A DNA stretch of 64,000 bases from Sulfurovum sp. FS08-3. GTDB lineage: Bacteria; Campylobacterota; Campylobacteria; Campylobacterales; Sulfurovaceae. The position numbers and the translations under genes were made by a program. The number at the start of each line of letters is the position of its first letter. The first letter of the stretch is position 1. The stretch lies in contig JQIS01000009.1 of assembly GCA_000830175.1 (NCBI GenBank), positions 74,994 to 138,993 on the forward strand, read 5' to 3'. Below, in pieces: positions 44,738 through 53,353 of the stretch. The notes below the pieces were generated by a model. The model made no database searches and was not told the DNA's origin. It worked only from the letters and a program-made list of their open reading frames with translations.

Positions 44738-44851
44738 ATGGATAATATTTTTCTACTCACTTTTGTCATAGTAATTTTGTTAGGTTTGTTTTTTGCACGG
44801 CATATCACTATCAATATTACAAACAATTTCAAAGAAAATGAGAATAAATAG
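44738..44851 (+). CDS. Small membrane protein (37 aa) upstream of the MazF-like toxin
   Basis: ATG 44738 preceded by AAGGAG at 44720-44725. The product has one membrane helix (about residues 4-19, IFLLTFVIVILLGLFF) and a polar tail. It is downstream of the strong promoter and ends five bases before the toxin start, where a PemI/MazE-type antitoxin would be expected. It shows no antitoxin DNA-binding motif. Either a real small protein or a spurious frame with a good ribosome binding site. Confidence 0.5.
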   Translation: MDNIFLLTFVIVILLGLFFARHITINITNNFKENENK

Positions 44852-44855
44852 CACT

Positions 44856-45239
44856 ATGGAGTCGTTTGATCATTGGAATGAAGTAAAAAAAGAAATCGCC
44901 AAGAAGAGTTCTGTTCACACCAAAGAAGGTGAGATTTATTACGCCTCGGTGGGTCACAATGTAGGCTTTGAACAAAACGGAAAGGGAGATAAATTTATGC
45001 GTCCTATTGTGGTATTTAAGAAATTTGGCAAAGAGACCATATTGGCTATACCTTTATCAACTCAACCAAAAGAGGGAAGATTTTATTTTTCATTTAGTTT
45101 TGAACCAAACAAGATAAGCGTTGCATTGCTTTCGCAGATAAAATTGTTGGATACCAAAAGATTGTATTCAAAAATAGGAAGAATCAGAAAAGATGATTTG
45201 GTTGAGATGAAAAGAAAGTTTTATGAATTGACAAATTAG
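44856..45239 (+). CDS. PemK/MazF-like endoribonuclease toxin
   Basis: 127 aa from ATG 44856 (alternatives 44838 and 44793 are within or before the small ORF). GEIYYASVGHNVGFEQNGKG is the MazF-family entry with the RNA-binding GxNxGxE-like loop, MRPIVVFKKF the beta strand, and TILAIPLSTQP the conserved T/S-P strand. The toxin should cut mRNA. No recognisable protein antitoxin is next to it. It lies between cas6 and cas8b of a type I-B operon, the place where CreTA guard modules sit. Confidence 0.8.
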   Translation: MESFDHWNEVKKEIAKKSSVHTKEGEIYYASVGHNVGFEQNGKGDKFMRPIVVFKKFGKETILAIPLSTQPKEGRFYFSFSFEPNKISVALLSQIKLLDTKRLYSKIGRIRKDDLVEMKRKFYELTN

Positions 45240-45267
45240 TTTGTCAAGAGATAAATCCCTTGACGGG
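45228..45267 (+). promoter_or_regulatory. Mutually exclusive hairpins between toxin and cas8b
   Basis: Segment TTTGTCAA(G) at 45241-45249 can pair with TTGACAAA at 45228-45235 (8 bp, 5-base loop, spanning the toxin stop) or with CTTGAC at 45260-45265 (6 bp). Two competing stems recall an attenuator in which ribosome position at the toxin stop decides the fold. Confidence 0.4.
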
Positions 45268-45296
45268 GCCATAATTTCAGGCAGTTTAGATTTGTA

Positions 45297-45311
45297 TTGT
45301 ATCACAAAAAA
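45297..45311. repeat. 15-base inverted repeat flanking the toxin unit, right copy
   Basis: ATTGTATCACAAAAA, reverse complement of 44688-44702; 27 bases upstream of the cas8b start. Confidence 0.7.
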
Positions 45312-45337
45312 AATAATATATCAAGGAGGAGGAAAAA

Positions 45338-47215
45338 ATGGGTGACATTATTACGACATTTTCAAAGATAGGTTCGCAATATCTTGAGGATGAAAAGAGG
45401 GTTAAAAACAAAGCGTATGAATACGATAAAATCAAAGTCTATCTTTTTGACATTGAAACAAAAAAGATTGAACCTCATTTCAATATTGCCAAAGAGGATT
45501 TGATTATCACTCGTTTTGGGGTTGGAGCTAATAGCGGTAATTTGTTTCCCAATATATTCTTTACCAATAAAGATGTCAATGCCAACTTTGATAAGTTCAC
45601 AAAAGCTATTTTAAAAGCTAATACCAATTTGCTCTCCTATTTTACACGACAAGAGATATTTCACGATAGAAAACTACAACTTCTTTATGGTGTTGAAAAT
45701 AGGATTTTTGCAAATTTAATGAGTCTAAAATACTCTGCTGAGCCGTTGAAACTTACACTCAAAGATTATGACTACCATTTTAACACTTTTTGTAAAGAGC
45801 CAAATGGATTTTTTGTTGATTCGATGATGGAGATTCAAAAGCTTCAAGAGTACAAAAAAGAAAAAGGTGAGAAAAAGGTAACAACTTATTTTGCGTTGTC
45901 TTATCAAGGTTTGCCACTCTGTGCTTATTACAAAAATATTTTCGATAAGCATCTCAATAGCTCCGATGAGGCTTCATTAAGGGGATACGATATTGTATCC
46001 AATGAAAAAGGGATAGGCGGAGATGCTAATTTGGCGTTTTGTTCTACCAATGAATTGCCTACAAGCTTAAAATCGATTAAACTTAAACTTCTACCGCTCT
46101 CTTTTGGGAGTGCCAAAAAAGTCAAAATTGGTTTTGATGTGATGGATAAGATGCTTTCACACAATTTTTATGGGCTTAAAATGGCGATAATGCCAACACT
46201 GTTGAGCGATGAAGTGGAGTATGAAGAGATTTTGGAGATTTTGGAAAAATCAGCTAAAGGGGATATTCACGAAATCAAAGAGAGTGAAACCTATATCAAT
46301 GAATTTTTGGAAGAGAGTGCTTATGCCCAAAAGGGTTTACCTGTACTAAATACCATTTTGTTTTATGCCAAAAATAACTCTGCGGTGGATGTATTGTTGC
46401 AAATTGATGATGTCCTTCCCTCCTATATCTCACATATCGCTGATAGAATGGGGCATTATAATATCAAAGCTTTCAAAAACAAAGATGAAAAATCCCCAAA
46501 TGAAGAGACGATTTTTATGCACAATCTTTTTGAGGATAGATTGGAGATTATGAGTGTGTTACTTTCTGATAGGAAGATAGAGAAAGATATTTTGATTCAT
46601 AAGTTTGCACAGCTACTCTATTGGGGGACGATGAACAAAAGCTATGCTCATCCGCTAGAATGGAGTAGGTTTTTTAATGACTATTATCACAAAAGTGGAC
46701 GAACTATAGAGGCGATTAGCAGGTATTTGGCATTTTTCAATGATACCAAAAAGCTAAAAGAAGATTTTATACTACAAAAGGAGAGAAAATTGGAAGAGAC
46801 AAAAGATACAAAACTGATGATAGAAAAACTGCTAGAAACAAGTGAGTTTCTTGAGAATGATGTACTAAAGAGTGCCTATTTAATGGGGATGCTCTCAAGT
46901 GCATTGATGAATTGGCAATACGGTGTGAGTGGCAATAGCTCGTATGAAAAGTGGCTCAACAACAGTGGAGCTATTACCAAAGATAGCCTTGACAGAGTGT
47001 GGAAAAAAGCCGAAGAGACGATTCGTAAGCTCAATTCTACCTCAGGAAAAGGGAATAAAACCGTTACAGAGATTAAAGAGTTGGTCATTACATCTTTAAG
47101 CAATGCTTTGATGTATAAAGGAATCGTAAAAAGTTCGTATGTTTCGTTGGCTTTTGCGATGGGTGGTAGTGACTTTACAAAATATATTAAATCAACAACA
47201 AAAGAGGAGAATTAA
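45338..47215 (+). CDS. cas8b: Type I-B CRISPR large subunit Cas8b (Csh1-like)
   Basis: 625 aa, GGAGGAGG before ATG. GDIITTFSKIGSQYLE at the start and the C-terminal half with SAYLMGMLSSALMNWQ, SYVSLAFAMGGSDF match the Csh1/TM1802 group. Cas8b recognises the PAM and anchors the Cascade complex on DNA. Its stop is one base from the cas7 start, so the I-B genes are one operon. Confidence 0.9.
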   Translation: MGDIITTFSKIGSQYLEDEKRVKNKAYEYDKIKVYLFDIETKKIEPHFNIAKEDLIITRFGVGANSGNLFPNIFFTNKDVNANFDKFTKAILKANTNLLSYFTRQEIFHDRKLQLLYGVENRIFANLMSLKYSAEPLKLTLKDYDYHFNTFCKEPNGFFVDSMMEIQKLQEYKKEKGEKKVTTYFALSYQGLPLCAYYKNIFDKHLNSSDEASLRGYDIVSNEKGIGGDANLAFCSTNELPTSLKSIKLKLLPLSFGSAKKVKIGFDVMDKMLSHNFYGLKMAIMPTLLSDEVEYEEILEILEKSAKGDIHEIKESETYINEFLEESAYAQKGLPVLNTILFYAKNNSAVDVLLQIDDVLPSYISHIADRMGHYNIKAFKNKDEKSPNEETIFMHNLFEDRLEIMSVLLSDRKIEKDILIHKFAQLLYWGTMNKSYAHPLEWSRFFNDYYHKSGRTIEAISRYLAFFNDTKKLKEDFILQKERKLEETKDTKLMIEKLLETSEFLENDVLKSAYLMGMLSSALMNWQYGVSGNSSYEKWLNNSGAITKDSLDRVWKKAEETIRKLNSTSGKGNKTVTEIKELVITSLSNALMYKGIVKSSYVSLAFAMGGSDFTKYIKSTTKEEN

Positions 47216-47216
47216 A

Positions 47217-48164
47217 ATGTTAAAAAAAGAGATATTGTTTTTGTGGGATGGAGAGAATTGGAATCCAAACGGAGATATGCTCAATAGTAACGCACCAAGG
47301 ATAGATGAAGAGACAGGCAGAGCAGAGGCAACCGATGTGAGAATCAAGCGAACCATTCGAGATGAGCTTATCAAAAAAGAGGGTAGCGATGTGGTCTTTA
47401 TCAAGCCCTACAAAAGAGATGAAAATGTACTTGATTGCAAGACTGCCATACGGGAAAATGAGATAAACATAAAGCAAAGCAAAGCCGACCTTGAAAAAGA
47501 GATTTTGACAAGATTTTTGGATATTAGAGCTTTTGGTGGAGTATTGCCGATTTCAGATAAAGATGAGATGAAAAACGATAAAGAGATTACAACAGCAGGG
47601 GTACAATTTACGGGTGCAGTGCAGTTTAGAATGTCAAAATCGTTACACAAAGTCTCTACCAATCATATCAAAGGCACAGGAGCGTTTGCGAGTAACTATT
47701 CCGATACCGATGCCAAAAAACAAAAACAACAAGCGACCTTTAGAGAAGAGGATTTTTTGAGTTATGCCCTTTTTGCTACTTATGGCATTATGGATAACTA
47801 CAATGCCACCAAAACAGGCTTTAGTGAAGAGGATGCTACGAAAATTATTGATGCGTTGTGGTTTGGAACCAAAAATCTTATAACCCGCTCCAAAATGGGA
47901 CAAACTCCTAGATTGATGCTTGTTATTAGCTACAAAGATGATTCGTTTGCAGGGGATTTGAACAACAGTATTGATTTTGTTGGAAAGAAAGATGATGAAG
48001 CCATTAGAAATATCAACGATTTTGAGATAGATTTTTCACGACTCAAAGCCAAATTGGCACGATATGCCGATTCTATCGAAAAAGTGGAGTATTTGGTAGA
48101 TTATGATTTTGAAGCCAATCACAAAAACCAATTTGATACTTCATGGATAAAGATAGAGAGATAA
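47217..48164 (+). CDS. cas7: Type I-B backbone subunit Cas7 (Csh2)
   Basis: 315 aa from ATG 47217; upstream in-frame starts lie inside cas8b. ILFLWDGENWNPNGDML and TDVRIKRTIRD are the Cas7/Csh2 opening, and IRAFGGVLP, GAVQFRMSKSLHKV the RRM core and thumb. It coats the crRNA spacer as a multimer. Confidence 0.93.
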   Translation: MLKKEILFLWDGENWNPNGDMLNSNAPRIDEETGRAEATDVRIKRTIRDELIKKEGSDVVFIKPYKRDENVLDCKTAIRENEINIKQSKADLEKEILTRFLDIRAFGGVLPISDKDEMKNDKEITTAGVQFTGAVQFRMSKSLHKVSTNHIKGTGAFASNYSDTDAKKQKQQATFREEDFLSYALFATYGIMDNYNATKTGFSEEDATKIIDALWFGTKNLITRSKMGQTPRLMLVISYKDDSFAGDLNNSIDFVGKKDDEAIRNINDFEIDFSRLKAKLARYADSIEKVEYLVDYDFEANHKNQFDTSWIKIER

Positions 48165-48168
48165 GGCT

Positions 48169-48879
48169 ATGTCTATTGTAGCTTTTAAACTCACAGGAGA
48201 CTATGCACACTTTTCGCATCCTGCTACGATTTATTCGAGCTTAACCTATCCTATCCCTCCCAAAACGGCTATTATGGGATTTTTGGGTGCGGTGATAGGG
48301 GAGGAGGAGCATTACAAGCTAAGTACAATTGGTTACAGCGTAAAAGTCGATAAAAGCATTGTCAAAAAAAGTTTTGTTTTTAACGGTGTCAAATTCGCCC
48401 TTTCGTCCAATATGCACATCAAAGAGGGGTATCAAGATTCGAGTGAAAAGAAGCAGTTTTATAGAGAGTTGATTTGTTCACCCTCTTACACCGTTTTTGT
48501 TGATTTATCAGGGCTAGACGAGGTCTATCAAGAGAAGATAAAAACCTATCTCAAAGAGCATAAAACCTCTTTTACCCCATATTTGGGCATCAATTTTTGT
48601 TTGGCTGATTTTGAGTGGATCGAGATTGAAAATATTGAGAAGATAGAAGATGAATTTTGCTCCGTTGATACTTTCACCCTCAAAGATGATTTTGAATTTG
48701 AGGGGGATAATTTTGGTGTCAAGCTCACTACTGCCAATATGGCGTGCGGTGTAGAGGAGGGGAGGATTTTTAAAGATTTTAAAGAGTTTATTGTAGAGAT
48801 TGGCGGTGACAATCGTATCAAATCCAAAAATCGAGACAATATCTACCAAATCAATGAGTATCGAGCCTATTTTGTTTGA
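48169..48879 (+). CDS. cas5: Type I-B Cas5
   Basis: 236 aa. FKLTGDYAHFSHPATIYSSLTYPIPPKTAIMGFLGAVIG, read in short blocks, is the classical Cas5 entry (PxKTAIxGxLGA). It caps the 5' handle of the crRNA. The start is four bases after cas7; its end overlaps cas3 by 26 bases. Confidence 0.92.
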   Translation: MSIVAFKLTGDYAHFSHPATIYSSLTYPIPPKTAIMGFLGAVIGEEEHYKLSTIGYSVKVDKSIVKKSFVFNGVKFALSSNMHIKEGYQDSSEKKQFYRELICSPSYTVFVDLSGLDEVYQEKIKTYLKEHKTSFTPYLGINFCLADFEWIEIENIEKIEDEFCSVDTFTLKDDFEFEGDNFGVKLTTANMACGVEEGRIFKDFKEFIVEIGGDNRIKSKNRDNIYQINEYRAYFV

Positions 48880-51040
48880 TAAATTTTTCTCTCACCCTGA
48901 TAAACTCTATATCGAGCATATTATCAATATGTTTGATAAGGATGATACGCCACTAGAGAGAGAGGTCAAACGGTTTCACGATATAGCCAAACTCAAAAAT
49001 AATTTTCAAAAATATATCCGTGGAGACAAAGGAATAGATAAAAATCACTCCTCGCTCTCTGCTTATCTTTTTTTGCTTAATAATCATTTTGAAAACAAAG
49101 AGATGCTGTTTGGTTTTTTAGCCATTGCTTCACATCATGGTGATGTAGAGGATTTTTTTAAATTAGGAGAGAGTAATCAAAATATTGGGGAACATTGCAC
49201 CCGTTCAAAAGAGTTTAATTTTTTGGATGAAGTGCTACAAAATGCAAATCAACTAAATTTTTATGATGAGCTTAATGGCAATATTGCTCAACTAGAGTTA
49301 CAAACCAAAGCTTATCAAAAATATTTGAGAAGCTTTAAATTTAAAAATCGCTTTGATTATCAAGATTTTGTAGCGTTCAAAAAACTCTATGCTTCCCTTA
49401 TCTATAGTGATAAGTATGAGGCAATATTTGGCACAGCAAAAGAGTCTAAAAAAGAGATTGACGATTATCTTTTAACAAGCCATATCAACAGTTTTCCTTT
49501 TCATGAAAAAAGAGATGACTTTAGAAATTTTGTTTTGAAAAACTTTGATGCTTCACACAAACTCTTCACCCTTACTGCTCCTACGGGATACGGCAAAACC
49601 CTTACAGCAATGGAGTTCGCCCTTAGATTTGAGAAGGAAAAAATTATCTTTGCCTTGCCTTTTACCTCCATCATCGACCAAGCCTACGATGTAATATCAA
49701 GTATATTTGATGGGATAGATGTTTTTAAAGTCCACCACAAAACCGATATTGATGAGAGTGTAGATGACGATAGATATTCACAAGTGAAGTTTTTGATGAG
49801 TTCATTTAGTGGTGAAATCAACATCACAACCCTCTATCAAATCATCTTTGCACTCTTTGGCAATAGCAATAAGGATAATATCAAGTTCAATCAATTTAAA
49901 AATAGTGTCGTCATTATTGATGAAGCCCAAGCGATACGCCATGAGTTTAGGCAAGATTTTATCAAGCTTTGTGAACTCATTTCAGAGCAAATGAACACGG
50001 TATTTATCTTTATGTCGGCAACTATGCCAATCGTGGGAGATAATTTTAAAGAAATTTCCAATTTGGACTATTTCAAAGAGCAAAATCGTTATGTGCTTGA
50101 GTGGCTTAGTTTGGAAAATGGAGAAGAGGGTTTAATCAAAAAAGTCCGTGAGGAAGCTCAAATCAAACATACTCTTTGTGTTGTCAATACTATCAAAAAG
50201 GCTCAAGAACTCTACTACGCATTCAAAGATGAGTTTGAGTGCTACTCTCTCAATGGTTATATGACAGATATAGACAAGCAAAAAACGGTGCAATGTGTGA
50301 GTGAACGGTTGGCACAAAGTGAGACCAAAATACTACTCATCTCTACCCAATCAATTGAAGCGGGAATCGATCTTGATTTTGAGGTGGGTTTTAGAGAGGT
50401 AGCTCCCATTAGTTCGATTATCCAAACGGCAGGACGAGTCAATCGCCATTTTGGCGACCACCAAGCCACTCTCTATATCTTTGATGATATTTGCGGATAC
50501 AGCGATTTGATTTATGGTGATATACAGCTTATTAGTCAAAATATATTTGAAATATTGAGAGAAAAACCTGTGCATGAGAGTGAGATATTGAGCATTAGCC
50601 AACTCTATTTTGAAAAGATAAAAGAGCAATTGGAGAGCTTTTTGATAGCGGAGGAGATTAAAAAGTTGGAGTTTGAGACTATCAACCAACGCATAATAAA
50701 ACTAATGGACAATAATGACTTTAAGCAGTTGATTATCATTGAACCCTATCAGGGGTTTATCAAAGAGATAGAAGTTAAGTTGTTGGAGATTAAACAGGGT
50801 CAAATGGATAAATTTAAACAAAAAGACTTGACTCAAAGTGTGGTCAAAAAACTTTTGCAACACGGTGTGAATGTGGCAAAAAAAGAGATAGAATCTTTTG
50901 ATACATCCATTGGCAAAGTAAAATACCTCCACGAAATGCTCTATCTCCCAGCAGGAGCGATGGAGTATAGCAGTGAGTACGGTGTGAAAAAATACAAACC
51001 CGACGAACTAGAGGCAAGTGATGTGGGATTTGACGACTAG
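48854..51040 (+). CDS. cas3: CRISPR-associated helicase-nuclease Cas3
   Basis: 728 aa from ATG 48854 (MSIEPIL); the frame is open further up inside cas5. HD domain with FHDIAKLKNNFQKY (H42-D43) and ASHHGD, then the SF2 helicase: Walker A TAPTGYGKT (about 240), Walker B VIIDEAQAI (about 355), SAT in FMSATMP (about 388) and QTAGRVNRH. Cas3 unwinds and shreds target DNA after Cascade binding. HD and ATPase residues look intact. Confidence 0.95.
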   Translation: MSIEPILFDKFFSHPDKLYIEHIINMFDKDDTPLEREVKRFHDIAKLKNNFQKYIRGDKGIDKNHSSLSAYLFLLNNHFENKEMLFGFLAIASHHGDVEDFFKLGESNQNIGEHCTRSKEFNFLDEVLQNANQLNFYDELNGNIAQLELQTKAYQKYLRSFKFKNRFDYQDFVAFKKLYASLIYSDKYEAIFGTAKESKKEIDDYLLTSHINSFPFHEKRDDFRNFVLKNFDASHKLFTLTAPTGYGKTLTAMEFALRFEKEKIIFALPFTSIIDQAYDVISSIFDGIDVFKVHHKTDIDESVDDDRYSQVKFLMSSFSGEINITTLYQIIFALFGNSNKDNIKFNQFKNSVVIIDEAQAIRHEFRQDFIKLCELISEQMNTVFIFMSATMPIVGDNFKEISNLDYFKEQNRYVLEWLSLENGEEGLIKKVREEAQIKHTLCVVNTIKKAQELYYAFKDEFECYSLNGYMTDIDKQKTVQCVSERLAQSETKILLISTQSIEAGIDLDFEVGFREVAPISSIIQTAGRVNRHFGDHQATLYIFDDICGYSDLIYGDIQLISQNIFEILREKPVHESEILSISQLYFEKIKEQLESFLIAEEIKKLEFETINQRIIKLMDNNDFKQLIIIEPYQGFIKEIEVKLLEIKQGQMDKFKQKDLTQSVVKKLLQHGVNVAKKEIESFDTSIGKVKYLHEMLYLPAGAMEYSSEYGVKKYKPDELEASDVGFDD

Positions 51041-51051
51041 TCACCATAAAT

Positions 51052-51086
51052 TTGACAAAATCTACAAAATTCTATAAAATTGTAGA
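51052..51086 (+). promoter_or_regulatory. Promoter with overlapping operator of the DUF1778/GNAT toxin-antitoxin pair
   Basis: TTGACA (51052-51057), 17 bases, TAAAAT (51075-51080). The inverted repeat TCTACAA (51061-51067) / TTGTAGA (51080-51086) encloses the -10 region, as expected for autorepression by the antitoxin. Confidence 0.6.
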
Positions 51087-51106
51087 AAATAGATAAGGAG
51101 CAGGAT

Positions 51107-51367
51107 ATGGCACAGGTATCGGGGTATATTTCGGAAGAGACAAAGGCCAATATGGAGCATTACAGTTCTAGTTACGGTATCAAAAAGGGTTTTTTGATTG
51201 AGACGGCTTTGAATCACTATCTGCAGGTTTTAAAAGAGATACCTGAAGAATTTATTGTTTCAACACAAATAATATTGAGTCATGATTCTTTTAAAGAAGT
51301 TGCAAGTATGCTGGAAAACCCACCTGAACCTACAGATGCACTCAAGGAGCTCATGCGTGGTGATTAA
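51107..51367 (+). CDS. DUF1778/TacA-like ribbon-helix-helix antitoxin
   Basis: 86 aa. N-terminal ribbon-helix-helix-like part (QVSGYISEETKANMEHYSSSYG, KKGFLIETALNHYL) and the toxin-wrapping C-terminus with MLENPPEPTDALKELM, the PPxPTxxL block of TacA-type antitoxins. It precedes a GNAT toxin gene with an eight-base overlap. GATAAGGAG is the binding site. Own promoter with inverted repeat at 51052-51086. Confidence 0.82.
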   Translation: MAQVSGYISEETKANMEHYSSSYGIKKGFLIETALNHYLQVLKEIPEEFIVSTQIILSHDSFKEVASMLENPPEPTDALKELMRGD

Positions 51368-51878
51368 TATTCGCTTACTTAAATCCACAGACGAAAGAAG
51401 AGGATTTAGTTGCGGAGAGATAGAGTTGGATTATTTTTTTCAGCAATTTGCTGGGCAAAATCAGTTTAAACATTATATCGGTTCAACTTATATCGCTACG
51501 GATGAAAAAAGTATTTTTGGTTTTATCAATGTTAGCACAGGGGATTTACTCAGAAATTCTTTACCATTAAAACTACGCAAAAGATTGCCAAACTACCCTT
51601 TATCTATTTTAAAAATCACTCGCTTGGGTGTTGCCATACCCTTTCAAAATCAAGGTATTGCACGAGCATTATTAAAAGCAATATTGTTGTTAGCAATTGA
51701 ACAGAGTCAAAAAGTTGGATGTATTGGAGTTGTCGTAGATGCCAAAGACAAAGCTAAAGAGTTTTATAAAAAGTTAGGATTTATTGAGCTTGAAGTAGAG
51801 CAAGGATTGCCTAAATGTTACAGAACTCAAACACCCTTATTTCTAACTTTAGAGACAATTAAAAAGACTTTACTATGA
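51360..51878 (+). CDS. GNAT-family acetyltransferase toxin (TacT/AtaT-like)
   Basis: 172 aa from GTG 51360, overlapping the antitoxin end. The start INIRLLKSTDERRGFSCGEIELDYFF matches the TacT entry (FxCGxxxLDxFL), ITRLGVAIPFQNQGIARALL is the acetyl-CoA pyrophosphate loop (Q/R-x-x-G-x-A), and VVVDAKDKAKEFYKKLGF the last GNAT strand. Such toxins acetylate aminoacyl-tRNAs and stop translation. Sits between cas3 and cas4, overlapping cas4 by four bases. Confidence 0.88.
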   Translation: MINIRLLKSTDERRGFSCGEIELDYFFQQFAGQNQFKHYIGSTYIATDEKSIFGFINVSTGDLLRNSLPLKLRKRLPNYPLSILKITRLGVAIPFQNQGIARALLKAILLLAIEQSQKVGCIGVVVDAKDKAKEFYKKLGFIELEVEQGLPKCYRTQTPLFLTLETIKKTLL

Positions 51879-52375
51879 CTTTCCACCCCTCCCTCCTCAC
51901 AGGTACATACATCCACTACTACGCCACTTGCCCTCGTGAAGCGTGGCTCTATAGTCGCAAGATTTTGCCCGATCAAGAGGATAGTAATATCGCCATGGGC
52001 AAGGCGTTGGCGGATATCAAAGAGGAGCAGTTGGACAACTTCCCCTTTTCTCATCTCAAATTTGACAAGATTGGCAAAGAGAGGGGGCATTATCTTGTAA
52101 CGGAGTACAAAAAATCGATGCGAAACCCGCAGGGGGCGAAGATGCAGTTGCTTTTTTATATATATCAGCTCAAAACCTCACTCAAACTCAAAGAGATAAA
52201 CGGCAAGGTGATAAGCGGTAAAAAGGTAGTGTTTGTAGAGGGCAATGAGGCGAATATGGCGATGATGGAGGCATTGATAGAGGAGATAAGCCAATTTCTA
52301 AGCTCCCCCAGACCCCCACCATTTGAACACAACAACTTCTGCGATACTTGCGGGTATCGGGATTATTGCTATTAA
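51875..52375 (+). CDS. cas4: CRISPR-associated exonuclease Cas4
   Basis: 166 aa. Four iron-sulfur cysteines C19, C156, C159 and C165 (CPREAW; CDTCGYRDYC), and the RecB nuclease residues in FDKI and VTEYKKS, with MQLLFYIYQL as QhxxY motif. Cas4 trims prespacers and selects PAM-containing ends with Cas1-Cas2. Cas1 is not found next to it. Base composition is richer in GC than the cmr genes that follow. Confidence 0.92.
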   Translation: MTFHPSLLTGTYIHYYATCPREAWLYSRKILPDQEDSNIAMGKALADIKEEQLDNFPFSHLKFDKIGKERGHYLVTEYKKSMRNPQGAKMQLLFYIYQLKTSLKLKEINGKVISGKKVVFVEGNEANMAMMEALIEEISQFLSSPRPPPFEHNNFCDTCGYRDYCY

Positions 52376-52384
52376 GGAGGATTA

Positions 52385-53353
52385 ATGCAAACTATAAGAT
52401 TTGAATGCGAGACCATTACACCGATGTTTATGTATGGTGCAGACGGAAAAACAGCAGAGCTAAGACCAGCTTCTATCAAAGGCGTGATGAGGTTTTGGTG
52501 GAGGGCGATACATGGGAATAGTAATATTAAAGAACTTAAAGAGGCTGAAAGTTTAATTTTTGGTAGTACCAAAGAGAGAAGTAAGGTTAATATTAGAGTT
52601 CGTAAAAAAGAGTTTAAGGTAAAAAAATTTGCAGAGATAAAAGAAAAATTTGATTATCTGTTTTTTTCTATAAAAATGCAAAATAAAGAAGAACCAAAAG
52701 AGTACTTTGAAAAAATAAAGTTTGAAGTTATTTTATCATCTTCTGATAAAAAGGCTTTAACAGAAGCCAGTTATTCATTTATACTTCTTAGTTTGTTTGG
52801 TGGACTTGGTAGTAGAAGTCGAAGAGGAGGAGGAAGTTTCGTAATTAATTCTATTAGTGATGAAAACTACAGTCATTTTTTATTAAAGGATATTAAAAAC
52901 TTAAATAATATTTATGAAAAAATAAGGGAATATTTTCAAAATACTTATAATATAAGTGAAGTCAATAATGAATATTCAACTTTGTCTACTTTAAATTTTA
53001 AATTATCTTCAAGTAAGAATAGTTGGAATGAAGCATTATCTGATATAGAAACTAAATATAAAAAATTTAGAAAAGAAAACAAACTGCTAAATAATGCTTC
53101 ATTTGGATTACCAATTATATTTGAAGATACTAAAAATAAAATAGAAGTTGTCACTGATCCAGAGTTTGAACGAAGGGCTTCACCAATGACTATTAAAATC
53201 TTAAAAGTACAAGATACATATTATTGGTTAGTTTTAAAGTTAAATGGAGAGTTTTTGCCAAAAGGTACTAAAATCAAAGAAAAAAAAGATACTTCATATA
53301 AAGATATTTATCAAAATATTGTTGATGATTTTTTGAAGGAGTTAAGAAAATGA
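52385..53353 (+). CDS. cmr1: Type III-B RAMP protein Cmr1
   Basis: 322 aa. FECETITPMFMYGADGKTAELRPASIKGVMRFWWRA, read in blocks, is the Cmr1 entry; LFGGLGSRSRRGGGSF is the glycine-rich RAMP loop. Cmr1 sits at the 3' end of the crRNA in the Cmr complex. Overlaps cmr2 by four bases. The gene is distinctly AT-rich compared with cas4 before it. A second Cmr1 gene lies at 59688. Confidence 0.93.
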   Translation: MQTIRFECETITPMFMYGADGKTAELRPASIKGVMRFWWRAIHGNSNIKELKEAESLIFGSTKERSKVNIRVRKKEFKVKKFAEIKEKFDYLFFSIKMQNKEEPKEYFEKIKFEVILSSSDKKALTEASYSFILLSLFGGLGSRSRRGGGSFVINSISDENYSHFLLKDIKNLNNIYEKIREYFQNTYNISEVNNEYSTLSTLNFKLSSSKNSWNEALSDIETKYKKFRKENKLLNNASFGLPIIFEDTKNKIEVVTDPEFERRASPMTIKILKVQDTYYWLVLKLNGEFLPKGTKIKEKKDTSYKDIYQNIVDDFLKELRK

